Shown here piece after piece: positions 44,000 to 54,940 of a DNA stretch of 64,000 nt. Made by a program: the position numbers and the translations under genes. Position 1 is the first letter of the stretch; every line of letters begins with the position of its first letter. Below the pieces are notes generated by a model that did not search any database, was not told the DNA's origin, and saw only the letters and a list, made by a program, of their open reading frames with translations. This stretch comes from Pseudomonas ekonensis (GTDB lineage Bacteria > Pseudomonadota > Gammaproteobacteria > Pseudomonadales > Pseudomonadaceae): positions 1,426,001 through 1,490,000 of the forward strand of contig NZ_JAHSTS010000002.1 of NCBI RefSeq assembly GCF_019145435.1, read 5' to 3'.

Positions 44000-45505
44000 G
44001 TGACCACTCCAACTCTCCCAAACACGCCGCAGTCCTTGTGGGAGCTGGCTTGCCAGCGATTGCATCAACGCGGTCTGCCTGATGCACCGAGCCGTGCGCA
44101 TCGCCAGCAGGCCGGCTCCCACACCGGTTATGCGTTGTGTGCAATTGCACTGGCAGTGAGTCTGGCCGGTTGCGCCGGCCTGCCCGACGAGCGCCTGGCC
44201 AACGAAGCCCTCAAGCGCGGCGACACCGCGACCGCCGCGCAGAACTACCGGGCGCTGGCGGACCTGGGCTACAGCGAGGCGCAAGTGGGCCTCGCCGACA
44301 TCCAGGTCGACAGCCGCGACCCCGAGCAAATGAAACAGGCCGAAGCCACCTACCGGGCCGCGGCCAGCGTCTCGCCACGCGCCCAGGCGCGCCTCGGCCG
44401 CCTGCTGGTGGCCAAGCCCGGCGCCACCGAAGCCGAGCACCAGGAGGCCGAAAGCCTGCTGAAGAAAGCCGCCGCCCAGAGCGAAGGCAATACGTTGATC
44501 CCGCTGGCGATGCTGTATCTGCAATACCCGCACAGCTTCCCGAACATCGACGCCCAGCAGCAGATCGATCAGTGGCGCCAGTCCGGCTATCCGGAGGCCG
44601 GCCTGGCCCAGGTGCTGCTGTACCGCACCCAAGGCACCTACGACCAGCACCTGGATGACGTGGAGAAGATCTGCAAGGCCGCGCTCAACACCACCGACAT
44701 CTGCTACGTCGAACTGGCCACGGTCTATCAGAAACGTGCGCAGCCGGAGCAACAGGCCGAACTGATCAAACAGCTGCAGGCCGGTCATGGCCGCGGCACC
44801 GTCAGCGCGCAACGGGTCGATTCGGTGGCCCGGGTGCTGGCCGATCCGACCTTGGGCAAGACCGACGAGAAGACCGCGCAAGCGCTGCTCGAACCCATCG
44901 CGCCGGGCTATCCGGCGTCGTGGGTCACCTTGGCGCAGCTGCTCTACGACTTCCCGGAACTGGGCGACACCGACCAGATGATGAAGTACCTGGACAACGG
45001 CCGCGCCGCCGACCAGCCCCGCGCCGAACTGCTGCTGGGCAAGCTCTACTACGAAGGCAAACTGGTGCCGGCCGACGCCAGGGTCGCCGAGCGGCACTTC
45101 GAGAAGGCCGTCGGCCGCGAAGTGGCCGCCGACTACTACCTCGGCCAAATCTACCGCCGCGGCTACCTGGGCAAGGTCTATCCGCAGAAGGCCCTCGACC
45201 ACCTGCTGACCGCTGCGCGCAACGGCCAGAACAGCGCCGACTTCGCCATCGCCCAACTGTTCTCCCAGGGCAAGGGCACCCGGCCCGACCCGGTCAACGC
45301 CTACGTGTTCAGTCAGTTGGCCAAGGCCCAGAACACCCCGCAGGCCGATGAGCTGGCGACCACCCTCGCCGCGCAACTGCCCCCCGAACGCCTGGCCCAG
45401 GCCCAACGCCTGCTGCAACAGGAACAGGCCAGCCGCGGCGCCCTGAACCGCAATGCGCTGCCGCTGCATGCCCTGCCAGAAGAAGAAGGCGAGGAATCCC
45501 TATGA
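44000..45505 (+). CDS. algK: Alginate outer-membrane lipoprotein AlgK with REP-derived N-terminus
   Basis: AlgK is a Sel1/TPR lipoprotein that scaffolds AlgX and AlgE. The frame begins at GTG 44000 with GAGGA seven bases upstream and encodes 501 residues, versus about 475 in P. aeruginosa. Codons 12-42 are a REP doublet read in frame ([12 protein letters not shown]...RQQAGSHTG), placing a ~44-residue polar stretch before the hydrophobic signal core and lipobox LAGC (Cys58). Export may be altered. The Sel1 repeats from about residue 65 look intact. It overlaps algE by 4 bases. Confidence 0.93.
   Translation: MTTPTLPNTPQSLWELACQRLHQRGLPDAPSRAHRQQAGSHTGYALCAIALAVSLAGCAGLPDERLANEALKRGDTATAAQNYRALADLGYSEAQVGLADIQVDSRDPEQMKQAEATYRAAASVSPRAQARLGRLLVAKPGATEAEHQEAESLLKKAAAQSEGNTLIPLAMLYLQYPHSFPNIDAQQQIDQWRQSGYPEAGLAQVLLYRTQGTYDQHLDDVEKICKAALNTTDICYVELATVYQKRAQPEQQAELIKQLQAGHGRGTVSAQRVDSVARVLADPTLGKTDEKTAQALLEPIAPGYPASWVTLAQLLYDFPELGDTDQMMKYLDNGRAADQPRAELLLGKLYYEGKLVPADARVAERHFEKAVGREVAADYYLGQIYRRGYLGKVYPQKALDHLLTAARNGQNSADFAIAQLFSQGKGTRPDPVNAYVFSQLAKAQNTPQADELATTLAAQLPPERLAQAQRLLQQEQASRGALNRNALPLHALPEEEGEESL
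44034..44125. repeat. REP doublet inside the algK coding region
   Basis: CTTGTGGGAGCTGGCTTGCC begins the left unit (44034-44060) and ATCGCCAGCAGGCCGGCTCC lies in the right unit (44096-44125). They are inverted relative to each other and leave the algK frame open. Confidence 0.9.
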
Positions 45506-46983
45506 AGCTCAATCCATTCGTGAAGGCCGGCATCGGCCTGTCCTTCGCCCTGATCTGGTCCTGCCCGACGCTGGCCGCGATCACCGAAACCAAGAACTTC
45601 GGCCTGGAGGTGAAAATCACCGGCCAGTCCGAGGACGACCGCGACCTGGGCACCGCCCGCGGCGGCGACGTCAACGGCGTGGGCCTCGACCTGCGTCCGT
45701 GGGTCTACGGCGAGAGCGGCGCGTGGAGCGCCTATGCCATGGGCCAGGCCGTGACCTCCACCGACATCATCGAGACCGACACCCTGCAGCAGTCCGACGG
45801 CGCCCAGGCCACCGACAGCGGCGACCGCCAGACCAAGAAGAACTACCTGGCCATGCGCGAGTTCTGGGTCGGCTACAGCGGCTTCACGCCCTACCCCGGC
45901 GAGATCCTCAAGTTCGGCCGCCAGCGCCTGCGCAACGACGACGGCCAATGGCGCGACACCAACATCGAGGCACTGAACTGGACGTTCGACACCACCCTGC
46001 TGCGGGCCAACGCCGGCGTCGCCGAACGCTTCAGCGAATACCGCACCGACCTCAAGGAACTGGCGCCCAAGGACAAGGACCGCCTGCACGCCTACGCCGA
46101 CGCCGCCTACCAGTGGACGCCGGGCCAGTGGGTCGGCCTCCGCGGGCACCACACCCACGACAACGGCAAGCTCGACTACGCCGAACCGGGCGTGCCCCGC
46201 GACACCCTCGACAAGACCGAGAACGGCGACATCAGCTGGCTCGGCCTGACCGCCGACAGCGACGCCTACAACTGGCGCAACACCAACACGGTCAATTACT
46301 GGGGCAGCATCACCGGCATGAGCGGCGACCGCGACAAGGTCAACCCGCTCAACGCCGACGGCAGCCGCCCGACCGAGGCCAAGCGCAGCGACAGCGTCAA
46401 CGGCTGGGCCACGGACCTGGGCGTGCGCCTGCGCCTCGACCCGCAGTGGCAGGTCGGCGCCGCCTACGCCCGCGCCAGCGCCGACTACGAACAGAACGGC
46501 CTGGAATCCAACCGCTCGAACTACACCGGCACCCGCTCGCGGGTGCACCGCTTCGGCGAAGCGTTCCGCGGCGAGATGAACAACCTGCAGACCGCCACCC
46601 TGTTCGGTTCCTGGATGCTCAACGACCAGTACGACGCCAGCCTGATCTACCACAAGTTCTGGCGCGTGGACGGCAACAAGCCGGTGGGCAGCAACGGCAT
46701 CAACGCCGTCGAGAACAACACCGACGACGTGACCGGCGCGATCCTGTCCAGCACCTCCCTGCCGCTGGACGACGGCAAGAAGGACATGGGCCAGGAGATG
46801 GATCTGGTGGTCACCAAGTACTTCAAGCAAGGCCTGCTGCCGGCGGCGCTGAGCCAGTCCATCGACGAGCCGTCGGCGCTGGTGCGCTTTCGCGGCGGCG
46901 TGTTCAAGCCCGGCGACGCCTACGGCAGCCAGGTCGACTCGTACATGCACCGCGCGTTCATCGACGTGATCTGGCGCTTCTGA
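45502..46983 (+). CDS. algE: Alginate outer-membrane porin AlgE
   Basis: AlgE is the 18-stranded beta-barrel through which alginate leaves the cell. The 493-residue product has a signal peptide (about residues 1-25, [20 protein letters not shown]), alternating barrel strands with acidic loops, and a C-terminal aromatic end (DVIWRF). Length matches the family. Its ATG overlaps the algK stop (ATGA), so the porin and its lipoprotein partner are translationally coupled. Confidence 0.97.
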   Translation: MKLNPFVKAGIGLSFALIWSCPTLAAITETKNFGLEVKITGQSEDDRDLGTARGGDVNGVGLDLRPWVYGESGAWSAYAMGQAVTSTDIIETDTLQQSDGAQATDSGDRQTKKNYLAMREFWVGYSGFTPYPGEILKFGRQRLRNDDGQWRDTNIEALNWTFDTTLLRANAGVAERFSEYRTDLKELAPKDKDRLHAYADAAYQWTPGQWVGLRGHHTHDNGKLDYAEPGVPRDTLDKTENGDISWLGLTADSDAYNWRNTNTVNYWGSITGMSGDRDKVNPLNADGSRPTEAKRSDSVNGWATDLGVRLRLDPQWQVGAAYARASADYEQNGLESNRSNYTGTRSRVHRFGEAFRGEMNNLQTATLFGSWMLNDQYDASLIYHKFWRVDGNKPVGSNGINAVENNTDDVTGAILSSTSLPLDDGKKDMGQEMDLVVTKYFKQGLLPAALSQSIDEPSALVRFRGGVFKPGDAYGSQVDSYMHRAFIDVIWRF

Positions 46984-47009
46984 TGCAGACCGCCAAGGGA
47001 GTGCCCGAC

Positions 47010-48581
47010 ATGAACAACCCAAGGAAAGGCCCGCTCGGCCTGTTGGCCGGCGCCCTGCTGCTGGCCAGCGCCGGCGCCTTCGCCACGGTCGAGCCGGCGA
47101 AGCCGGTGACCCTGGCCAAAGGGCTGCAGCAGGCCAAGACCTACACCGTCAGCAGCGCCCCGACCGAGGCGCTGGAGCTGGCCGAGCCGAAGCTGCCCGA
47201 CCTCTCCGGCTACACCGCCGGGGCCGCCGCCGCGAAGATCGTGCGCAGCAAGCCGGGCAAGGTCAGCGTACGCCGGATGATGCAGGAAGACGCCCTGAAG
47301 GACTTCATCGGCGGCGACAACAAGATGGCCGAATGGGTGGTGCGCCAGCACGGCATCCCCCAGGCGATCTTCGTCGACGACGGCTACATGAACCTCAAGG
47401 AACTGGCGCAGAAGCTGCCCAAGCAATACCTCAGCGAAACCGCGCCGGGCGTGTACCTGGCCAGGCTGCCGATCGTCGTCGGCCGCAAAGGCATCCTCGA
47501 GATCGACGGCCAGACCCAGGAACTGCGCCTGTCCCAGGAAGCCGGCTCGTTCCTCGTCAACGACGGCCAGCTGTTCGTGCGCGACACCCGGGTCACCGGC
47601 TGGCGCGAGAAGGACAACGGTCCGGCGACGTTCCGCTCGCCCAAGGAATTCCGTCCGTTCCTGCTCGCCTGGGGCGGCACCGAGACCTACATCGTCAACA
47701 GCAAGATGGCCAGCTTCGGCTACGCCAACAGCAAGTCCTACGGCGTGAGCATTTCCCAGTACACGCCGAACATGGCCAAGGTGCTCAAGCGTCCCGAGCC
47801 GACCGGCTGGATCGTCGGCTCCGAGTTCTCGGACATGTGGTACGGCTTCTACTGCTACGAGACCCGCGACTTCGTGGTCAAGGGCAACACCTACAAGGAC
47901 AACATCGTCTACGGCATCGACCCCCACGACCGCTCCCACGGCCTGGTCATCGCCGAAAACACCGTCCACGGCACGAAGAAGAAGCACGGGATCATCATCT
48001 CCCGCGAGGTGAACGACAGCTTCATCTTCAACAACAAGAGCTTCGACAACCACCTCTCGGGGCTGGTGATCGACCGCAACAGCGTGAACAACGTGATCGC
48101 CCACAACGAGATCTACCGCAACCACACCGACGGCATCACCCTCTACGAGTCCGCCGACAACCTGCTGTGGGGCAACAAGGTCATCAGCAACAAGCGCCAC
48201 GGCATCCGCATCCGCAACAGCGTGAACATCCGCCTGTACGAGAACGTCGCCATGGCCAACGGCCTGACCGGCGTCTACGGCCACATCAAGGACCTGACCG
48301 ACACCGACCGCGACATCAAGCTCGACCCGTTCGACGCCCAGGTCTCGCTGATCGTGGTCGGCGGCGAACTGGCGGCCAACGGCAGCGGCCCGATGGCCAT
48401 CGACTCGCCGCTGAGCGTGGAGCTGTACCGCGTCTCGATGCTGGCGCCGACCAAATCCAGCGGCATCAGCTTCAACGGCGTCCTGGGCGAGCGCCAGGAC
48501 GAAATTCTCGACCTGCTGGTGCGCCAGCAGAAAGCCGTGCTGATCGACCCCGTCGAACGCCAGACCGAACTGCGGGACTGA
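47010..48581 (+). CDS. algG: Mannuronan C5-epimerase AlgG
   Basis: AlgG converts mannuronate to guluronate residues in the polymer within the periplasm and is part of the protective scaffold. The 523-residue product has a signal peptide ([20 protein letters not shown]...) and a right-handed beta-helix with the catalytic motif DPHD (residues 304-307, DPHDRSHG). ATG 47010 has GGGAG eight bases upstream; ATG 46983 is in frame but overlaps the algE stop and lacks a good site. Confidence 0.97.
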   Translation: MNNPRKGPLGLLAGALLLASAGAFATVEPAKPVTLAKGLQQAKTYTVSSAPTEALELAEPKLPDLSGYTAGAAAAKIVRSKPGKVSVRRMMQEDALKDFIGGDNKMAEWVVRQHGIPQAIFVDDGYMNLKELAQKLPKQYLSETAPGVYLARLPIVVGRKGILEIDGQTQELRLSQEAGSFLVNDGQLFVRDTRVTGWREKDNGPATFRSPKEFRPFLLAWGGTETYIVNSKMASFGYANSKSYGVSISQYTPNMAKVLKRPEPTGWIVGSEFSDMWYGFYCYETRDFVVKGNTYKDNIVYGIDPHDRSHGLVIAENTVHGTKKKHGIIISREVNDSFIFNNKSFDNHLSGLVIDRNSVNNVIAHNEIYRNHTDGITLYESADNLLWGNKVISNKRHGIRIRNSVNIRLYENVAMANGLTGVYGHIKDLTDTDRDIKLDPFDAQVSLIVVGGELAANGSGPMAIDSPLSVELYRVSMLAPTKSSGISFNGVLGERQDEILDLLVRQQKAVLIDPVERQTELRD

Positions 48582-48590
48582 GGACTTTTT

Positions 48591-50039
48591 ATGCACCCAC
48601 ACCTGATCAAACTGCTCAGCCTGTCGGCCCTGACCGTGGGCATCCTGGCGGCCAGCGACGGCGCCGGCGCAGACGAGGCAAAAGCCCCTTCGTTCACCGC
48701 CGAGCCGTGCTGCAGCCTGTGCCCCGCCGCCCACGACCCGAAGAACTACACCACCCGCTACCAGCAGAACTTCACCACCTTGGTGCAGGCGCAGGGCGAC
48801 TGGCTGTTCCGCACCCGGGAAGACCTGCGCACCGAATTCGACACCACCCCCGCCGGCTACCGCCGCCTGCAGCAGCTGCACGATGCGTTCAAGAGCAAGG
48901 GCGTGGAACTGGTGATCGTCTACCAGCCGACCCGTGGCCTGGTGAACCGCAACAAGCTCAACCCGCAGGACAAGGCCGCCTTCGACTACGAGAAGGCGCT
49001 GGGCAACTACAAGACCATGCTCGGCCGCTTCGCCAAGATGGGCTACGTGGTGCCGGACCTGTCGCCGCTCACCGACGAATCGCTGCCCGAGACCCTGCCC
49101 GCCCACGATTTCTATTTCCGCGGCGACCAGCACTGGACGCCCTACGGCGCCCAGCGCACGGCGAAGATCGTCGCCGAGCAGGTCAAGCGGATCCCGGCCT
49201 TCGCCGACATCCCCAAGCGCGAGTTCGAGACCAAGCGCTCCGGGCGCATGGGCAAGACCGGCACCCTGCACAACATGGCCGGGCAACTGTGCGGCACCAG
49301 CTACGCGATCCAGTACATGGACCAGTTCACCACCGAGCCCAAGGGCGAGGCCGGCGACGGCGACCTGTTCGGCGACAGCGGCAACCCGCAGATCACCCTG
49401 GTGGGCACCTCCCACAGCGGCAAGAACTACAACTTCGCCGGTTTCCTCGAAGAGGCCATCGGCGCCGACATCCTCAACGTCGCGTTCCCCGGCGGCGGCC
49501 TGGAAGGCTCGATGCTGCAGTACCTGGGCAGCGACGAGTTCCAGAAGTCGCCGCCCAAGATCCTCATCTGGGAGTTCTCGCCGCTGTACCGCCTCGACCA
49601 GGAAACCATCTACCGCCAGATGATGGCGCTGCTGGACAACGGCTGCGAGGGCAAGGACGCGCAGATGAGCGCCAGCGCGACGCTCAAGCCGGGCAAGAAC
49701 GAACTGCTGGTCAACAGCAAGAACCTGAACCTGCAGAACAACGGCCATCAGGTCGACATCCGCTTCGCCGACACCTCGGTGAAGACCCTGCACGCCACCC
49801 TCTGGTACATGAACGGCCGCCACGAGGACATCAAGATCGAGAAGCCGGAAACCTCCGACACCGACGGGCGTTTCGCCTTCGAATTGCGCACGGACGAGGA
49901 CTGGGCCACGCAGAACCTGCTGGCCGTGGAAGTCCAGGGCCCGGACGCGGGCGCCGAGCCGCAGAAGGTCGAAGCGAAAATCTGCAAACGCAACGTATTC
50001 CCGGGCGCCGGGTCGCAAACCGCCCAGCTCGGGCAATGA
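48591..50039 (+). CDS. algX: Alginate O-acetyltransferase AlgX
   Basis: AlgX transfers acetyl groups to mannuronate and links the scaffold to AlgK. The 482-residue product has a signal peptide, an SGNH-like domain with catalytic Asp179 and His181 (GDQHWTP) and Ser274 (GTSHSGKN), and a C-terminal carbohydrate-binding module (about 350-475). The triad is intact. It follows algG by 9 bp and precedes algL by 8 bp. Confidence 0.97.
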   Translation: MHPHLIKLLSLSALTVGILAASDGAGADEAKAPSFTAEPCCSLCPAAHDPKNYTTRYQQNFTTLVQAQGDWLFRTREDLRTEFDTTPAGYRRLQQLHDAFKSKGVELVIVYQPTRGLVNRNKLNPQDKAAFDYEKALGNYKTMLGRFAKMGYVVPDLSPLTDESLPETLPAHDFYFRGDQHWTPYGAQRTAKIVAEQVKRIPAFADIPKREFETKRSGRMGKTGTLHNMAGQLCGTSYAIQYMDQFTTEPKGEAGDGDLFGDSGNPQITLVGTSHSGKNYNFAGFLEEAIGADILNVAFPGGGLEGSMLQYLGSDEFQKSPPKILIWEFSPLYRLDQETIYRQMMALLDNGCEGKDAQMSASATLKPGKNELLVNSKNLNLQNNGHQVDIRFADTSVKTLHATLWYMNGRHEDIKIEKPETSDTDGRFAFELRTDEDWATQNLLAVEVQGPDAGAEPQKVEAKICKRNVFPGAGSQTAQLGQ

Positions 50040-50047
50040 GGTCTGCC

Positions 50048-51172
50048 ATGCGAAACCGAACGATCAAACACCTGCTTGCGCCGTCCCTGCTGACCCTGGC
50101 GATGTTCGCCGGGGCCACCCAGGCCGCCGCGCCGCTGCGTCCGCCCCAGGGCTACTTCGCGCCTGTGGACAAGTTCAAGACCGGCGACAAGAGCGAAGGC
50201 TGCGACGCCATGCCGGCGCCCTACACCGGCCCGCTGCAGTTTCGCAGCAAGTACGAAGGCTCGGACAAGGCCCGCGCCACCCTCAACGTGCAGTCGGAGA
50301 AAGCCTTCCGCGACAGCACCGCCGACATCACCAAGCTTGAGCGCGGCACCGCCAAGCGGGTGATGCAGTTCATGCGCGACGGCCGCCCGGAGCAGCTCGA
50401 CTGCACGCTCGACTGGCTGACCGCCTGGGCCCGGGCCGATGCGCTGATGTCCAGGGACTTCAACCACACCGGCAAGTCGATGCGCAAATGGGCGCTGGGC
50501 AGCATGGCGTCCTCGTACATCCGCCTGAAGTTCTCCGACTCGCACCCGCTGGCCCAGCATCAGCAGGAAGCCCGGGAGATCGAGGCCTGGTTCAGCAAAC
50601 TGGCGGACCAGGTGGTGAGCGACTGGGACAACCTGCCGCTGGCGCAGACCAACAACCACTCCTACTGGGCCGCGTGGTCGGTGATGGCGACGGCCATCGC
50701 CACCGACCGCCGCGACCTGTTCGACTGGGCGGTGAAGGAATACAAGGTCGGCGCCGGCCAGATCGACGCCGACGGCTACCTGCCCAACGAACTCAAGCGC
50801 CAGCAGCGCGCCCTGGCCTACCACAACTACGCCCTGCCGCCGCTGGCGATGATCGCCAGCTTCGCCCAGGTCAACGGCGTGGACCTGCGCCAGGAGAACA
50901 ACGGCGCCCTCAAGCGCCTGGGCGACCGGGTGCTGGCCGGCGTGAAGGATCCCGACGCCTTCGAAGCCAAGAACGGCAAGCAGCAGGACATGACCGACCT
51001 GAAGCAAGACATGAAATTCGCCTGGCTCGAACCGTTCTGCAGCCTCTACGCCTGTGCGCCGGATGTGCTGGAGAAGAAGCACGGCATGCAGCCGTTCAAG
51101 ACCTTCCGCCTGGGCGGCGACCTGACCAAGGTCTACGACCCGTCGCACGAGAAGGGCAACAAGGGTTCGTGA
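50048..51172 (+). CDS. algL: Periplasmic alginate lyase AlgL
   Basis: AlgL is a PL5 lyase that degrades alginate misdirected into the periplasm, preventing lethal build-up. The 374-residue product has a signal peptide ([20 protein letters not shown]...) and the catalytic motif NNHSYW (from residue 202). ATG 50048 is the start. A REP doublet and a G-rich stretch separate it from algI by 230 bp, the largest gap within the operon. Confidence 0.97.
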   Translation: MRNRTIKHLLAPSLLTLAMFAGATQAAAPLRPPQGYFAPVDKFKTGDKSEGCDAMPAPYTGPLQFRSKYEGSDKARATLNVQSEKAFRDSTADITKLERGTAKRVMQFMRDGRPEQLDCTLDWLTAWARADALMSRDFNHTGKSMRKWALGSMASSYIRLKFSDSHPLAQHQQEAREIEAWFSKLADQVVSDWDNLPLAQTNNHSYWAAWSVMATAIATDRRDLFDWAVKEYKVGAGQIDADGYLPNELKRQQRALAYHNYALPPLAMIASFAQVNGVDLRQENNGALKRLGDRVLAGVKDPDAFEAKNGKQQDMTDLKQDMKFAWLEPFCSLYACAPDVLEKKHGMQPFKTFRLGGDLTKVYDPSHEKGNKGS

Positions 51173-51187
51173 AGTTCGGCACAACAC

Positions 51188-51298
51188 CCTGTGGGAGCTG
51201 GCTTGCCGGCGATTGCAATCTGACATTCAGCATCGATGTCGACTGACACGCCGCCATCGCTGCGGTGCGGCGACCCGACAAGCCAGCTCCCACAGGGG
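51188..51298. repeat. REP doublet between algL and algI, right unit interrupted
   Basis: The left unit is CTGTGGGAGCTGGCTTGCC. The right unit reads GCCATCGCTG, then about 16 extra bases rich in CGG, then ACAAGCCAGCTCCCACAG. A poly-G tract follows at 51345-51361. Confidence 0.8.
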
Positions 51299-51402
51299 AC
51301 GGTGTCAGGTTTGAGATTTGTGAGTTGACCCTCCGGTTTCACGTGGGGGGGTTTGGGGGGGCCTTGGCCCTTGACTGTGGCTTCAAACATGGAGAAACCG
51401 GG

Positions 51403-52968
51403 ATGGTCTTTTCATCCAACGTGTTCCTGTTCCTGTTCTTGCCGATCTTCCTCGGCCTGTACTACCTGAGCGGGCAACGCTACCGCAACCTGCTGCTGCT
51501 GATCGCCAGCTACGTGTTCTACGCCTGGTGGCGGGTGGACTTCCTGGCGCTGTTCGCCGGCGTCACCCTGTGGAACTACTGGATCGGCCTGAAGGTCGGC
51601 GCCGCCGGCGTGAAGAGCAAGCCGGCCCAGCGCTGGCTGCTGCTCGGCGTGGCGGTGGACCTGTGCATCCTGGGCTACTTCAAGTACGCCAACTTCGGCG
51701 TCGACAGCCTCAACGCGATCATGACGTCGTTCGGCCTGGAGCCGTTCATCCTCACCCACGTGCTGTTGCCGATCGGCATCTCGTTCTACATCTTCGAGTC
51801 CATCAGCTACATCATCGACGTGTACCGCGGCGACACCCCGGCCACCCGCAACCTGATCGACTTTGCGGCGTTCGTGGCGATCTTCCCGCACCTGATCGCA
51901 GGTCCCGTGCTGCGTTTCCGCGACCTCGCCGACCAGTTCAACCACCGCACCCACACCCTCGACAAGTTCTCCGAAGGCTGCACACGGTTCATGCAGGGTT
52001 TCATCAAGAAGGTGTTCATTGCCGACACCCTGGCGGTGGTGGCCGACCATTGCTTCGCCCTGCAACACCCGACCACGGGCGACGCCTGGCTCGGCGCGCT
52101 GGCGTACACCGCGCAGCTGTATTTCGACTTCTCCGGTTACAGCGACATGGCCATCGGTCTGGGCCTGATGATGGGTTTCCGTTTCATGGAAAACTTCAAG
52201 CAGCCGTACATCAGCCAGTCGATCACCGAGTTCTGGCGCCGCTGGCACATCAGCCTGTCGACCTGGCTGCGCGACTACCTCTACATCACCCTGGGCGGCA
52301 ACCGCAAAGGCACGCTGATGACCTATCGCAACCTGTTCCTGACCATGTTGCTGGGTGGTCTGTGGCACGGCGCGAACATCACCTACATCGTCTGGGGTGC
52401 GTGGCACGGCATGTGGTTGGCGATTGAAAAAATGCTCGGCATCAACACCTCGCCGCGCAGCCTCAACCCGATCCGCTGGGCCCTGACCTTCCTGCTCGTG
52501 GTCATGGGCTGGGTGATCTTCCGTGCCGAGAACCTGCACGTCGCCGGGCGCATGTACGGTGCGATGTTCAGCTTCGGCGACTGGTCGCTGTCGGAACTCA
52601 ACCGCGCCAGCCTCACCGGCCTGCAAGTCGCAACACTGGTGTTGGCTTATCTGACCCTGGCGTTCTTCGGCCTGCGTGATCTGTACACCGGCAAGGCACC
52701 GGTCAAGAGCAAGCCTGAAGTGAACGTGGAAAGCGACGGCCCTGCCGGCGCCCAACCGGGCCTGATCAAGGCCGCACCCGGCGAAAACCCGCAAAGCATC
52801 CATGAACCCGGCTACACCGTCGGCGTCGATGCCCAGGTGCAACCGGCTTACTGGACAGCCGACTGGCCGCGCTACGCGATGCGCGCCCTGGTGCTGCTGC
52901 TGTTCATCGCCTCGATTCTCAAACTCTCGGCGCAGAGCTTCTCGCCGTTCCTTTACTTCCAGTTCTGA
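51403..52968 (+). CDS. algI: Alginate O-acetylation protein AlgI (MBOAT)
   Basis: AlgI is a membrane-bound O-acyltransferase thought to pass acetyl groups across the inner membrane for alginate acetylation. The 521-residue product begins MVFSSNVFLFLFLPIFLGLY, has about ten membrane segments, and the MBOAT signature with conserved histidines (LWHGANITYIVWGAWHG). ATG 51403 has GGAGA eight bases upstream. It is followed by algJ after 10 bp. Confidence 0.97.
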   Translation: MVFSSNVFLFLFLPIFLGLYYLSGQRYRNLLLLIASYVFYAWWRVDFLALFAGVTLWNYWIGLKVGAAGVKSKPAQRWLLLGVAVDLCILGYFKYANFGVDSLNAIMTSFGLEPFILTHVLLPIGISFYIFESISYIIDVYRGDTPATRNLIDFAAFVAIFPHLIAGPVLRFRDLADQFNHRTHTLDKFSEGCTRFMQGFIKKVFIADTLAVVADHCFALQHPTTGDAWLGALAYTAQLYFDFSGYSDMAIGLGLMMGFRFMENFKQPYISQSITEFWRRWHISLSTWLRDYLYITLGGNRKGTLMTYRNLFLTMLLGGLWHGANITYIVWGAWHGMWLAIEKMLGINTSPRSLNPIRWALTFLLVVMGWVIFRAENLHVAGRMYGAMFSFGDWSLSELNRASLTGLQVATLVLAYLTLAFFGLRDLYTGKAPVKSKPEVNVESDGPAGAQPGLIKAAPGENPQSIHEPGYTVGVDAQVQPAYWTADWPRYAMRALVLLLFIASILKLSAQSFSPFLYFQF

Positions 52969-52978
52969 GGGATCTGCC

Positions 52979-54154
52979 ATGACCCGCTCATTACGCATGT
53001 TCTACATCGCCCTGTTTCTGCTGACCTTGCTGGTGCTCGGCCTGTGGTCGATGCGCAGCTTCTTCGGCTTCAGCACCCACGCCGACGCCACGGTGCTCAA
53101 CGGCCGCTGGACCAAGGCCGTGGAAACCCATTACGACGACGCGTTTCCGATCAAGCGCCTGGGCACCAACCTGTGGGCCGCGCTGGACTTCAAGCTGTTC
53201 AACGAAGGCCGTCCGGGCGTGGTCCTCGGCCGTGACCAGTGGCTGTACAGCGACGAGGAGTTCAACCCGATCGTCAACGAAGAGCTGAACCTGCAAGGCA
53301 ACTACGCGCTGGTCGAAGGCGTGCGCCAGACCCTGAAAGCGAAAGGCGTGAAACTGGTGATGGCCATCGTGCCGGCCAAAGTACGCCTGTACCCGGAACA
53401 CCTCGGCGAAGTGAAGCCCGCGAGCATCCATGCCAACCTCTACCAGGACTTCCACGCCCGTGTCGCGGCGGACAAGATCCTCGCCCCGGACCTGCTCGGC
53501 CCGCTGCAAAAGGCCAAGCAGAACGGTCAGCAAGTGTTCCTGCGCACCGACACCCACTGGACACCGGAAGGTGCCGAGATCGCCGCCGACACCCTGGCCA
53601 AGACCATCGCCGACAAGTTCCCCTTGAGCGGCGAGCCGCAGCGCTTCGTCACCACGCCGGCCGAGAAGGTCACGCACAAGGGCGACCTGCGCCTGTTCCT
53701 GCCGCTGGATCCGCTGTTCGAGAACCTGATGCCGGCCAAGGAACCGTTGCAGAAGCGCAACACCGTGGCCGCTGACGAACAGCCGGCCGGCGACGACGCC
53801 CTGTTCGCCAGCCGCGAAGTGCCGGTGGCGCTGATCGGCACCAGCTACAGCGCCAACCCCAACTGGAACTTCCTCGGCGCGCTCAAGCAGGCGCTCAACA
53901 GCGACGTGGTCAGTTACGCCGAAGACGGCCACGGCCCGATCCTGCCGATGCTCAGCTACCTCAAAAGCGACGACTTCAAGAACAGCCCGCCCCAGGTGCT
54001 GATCTGGGAGTTCCCTGAACGATATCTGCCTGTGAACAACGAAATCGGCGACGCCGACCCGCAGTGGGTCGCAGAGCTCAAACAAGCCGGCGCGCGCCAA
54101 CAGAACGTAGCTGTGAACACTTCATCCGAGACGCCCGACCGGGCGCAAAACTGA
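52979..54154 (+). CDS. algJ: Alginate O-acetyltransferase AlgJ
   Basis: AlgJ is a periplasmic SGNH-type acetyltransferase related to the AlgX catalytic domain and held by an N-terminal membrane anchor. The 391-residue product begins MTRSLRMFYIALFLLTLLVL and has the DTHW motif (Asp191, His193) and a GTSYSANPN nucleophile loop. Length equals the family's. It acts between AlgI and AlgF/AlgX in acetyl transfer. algF follows after 14 bp. Confidence 0.97.
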   Translation: MTRSLRMFYIALFLLTLLVLGLWSMRSFFGFSTHADATVLNGRWTKAVETHYDDAFPIKRLGTNLWAALDFKLFNEGRPGVVLGRDQWLYSDEEFNPIVNEELNLQGNYALVEGVRQTLKAKGVKLVMAIVPAKVRLYPEHLGEVKPASIHANLYQDFHARVAADKILAPDLLGPLQKAKQNGQQVFLRTDTHWTPEGAEIAADTLAKTIADKFPLSGEPQRFVTTPAEKVTHKGDLRLFLPLDPLFENLMPAKEPLQKRNTVAADEQPAGDDALFASREVPVALIGTSYSANPNWNFLGALKQALNSDVVSYAEDGHGPILPMLSYLKSDDFKNSPPQVLIWEFPERYLPVNNEIGDADPQWVAELKQAGARQQNVAVNTSSETPDRAQN

Positions 54155-54168
54155 AAGAGAGGTACACC

Positions 54169-54825
54169 ATGACTTTCACTCCAACTCCGCGTCGTCTCGC
54201 CCAACGCCTTGCCCTCGTCGCCGGCCTGAGCGTGCTGTCGGTCCAGGCGTTCGCCGGCGGCGACGCCGCGCTCTACGGCCCGACCGCGCCCAAAGGTTCG
54301 ACCTTCGTGCGCGTCTACAACGCCAGCAACGCCGAAGTCAGCGCCACCGTCGGCAGCACCAGCCTGAGCGACATCGCCCCGCTGGCCAGCAGCGACTTCA
54401 GCTTCATGCCCGGCGGCGACTACAGCGCCAAGGTCGGCAGCCAGACCCTGCCGGTGAAACTGGCCGGCGACCACTACTACACCCTGGTCAACAACGCTTC
54501 CGGCGCGCCGCAACTGATCGAGGAGCCGCCGTTCAAGAACAAGCAGAAATCCCTGGTGCGCGTGCAGAACCTCAGCGACAAGCCGCTGACCCTCAAGACC
54601 GCCGACGGCAAGACCGAAGTGGTGCCGAACGTGGCCGCCAAGGGCCGCGGCGAACGGGAGATCAACCCGGTGAAGGTCAGCCTGGCGCTGTACGAAGGCG
54701 ACAAGAAAGTCGGCGACGTCAAACCGGTCGCCCTGGAACGCGGTGAAGCCGCCGTGCTGTACGTCACCGGAACTGGCAGCAGCCTCTCGCCGGTGTGGGT
54801 GAAACGCCCGGTATCGACGCGCTGA
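54169..54825 (+). CDS. algF: Alginate O-acetylation protein AlgF
   Basis: AlgF is a small periplasmic protein needed for alginate acetylation, probably an adaptor between AlgJ and AlgX. The 218-residue product has a signal peptide (about residues 1-29, ending QAFAGG) and two beta-rich domains. ATG 54169 has AGAGAGG just upstream. An AAGC-rich repeat stands between it and algA. Confidence 0.96.
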   Translation: MTFTPTPRRLAQRLALVAGLSVLSVQAFAGGDAALYGPTAPKGSTFVRVYNASNAEVSATVGSTSLSDIAPLASSDFSFMPGGDYSAKVGSQTLPVKLAGDHYYTLVNNASGAPQLIEEPPFKNKQKSLVRVQNLSDKPLTLKTADGKTEVVPNVAAKGRGEREINPVKVSLALYEGDKKVGDVKPVALERGEAAVLYVTGTGSSLSPVWVKRPVSTR

Positions 54826-54832
54826 CGCGCGA

Positions 54833-54914
54833 GCTATCAGCTTCAAGCCACAAGCCACAAGCTGCAAGCTGCAAGTGAAGGGCTTTTGACTGGCCGCTTG
54901 CGGCTTGTGGCTCC
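54833..54914. repeat. AAGC-rich inverted repeat (family 2) between algF and algA
   Basis: GAGCTATCAGCTTCAAGCC, ACAAGCCACAAGCTGCAAGC and the mirrored GGCCGCTTGCGGCTTGTGGC form an imperfect hairpin beginning 8 bases after the algF stop and ending 27 bases before algA. Confidence 0.8.
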
Positions 54915-54940
54915 CAACTGAATTTTATGGAGTAAACAAT

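Noticed and set aside
44135..44140. Internal TTG (codon 46) as the true algK start, excluding the REP doublet
   Set aside because: It would leave a signal peptide of only ~12 residues without a positive charge, and there is no ribosome site, whereas GTG 44000 has a good one.
46920..50036. A frame of about 1040 codons antisense to algG and algX
   Set aside because: Same composition effect. algG and algX on the other strand have intact motifs and family lengths.
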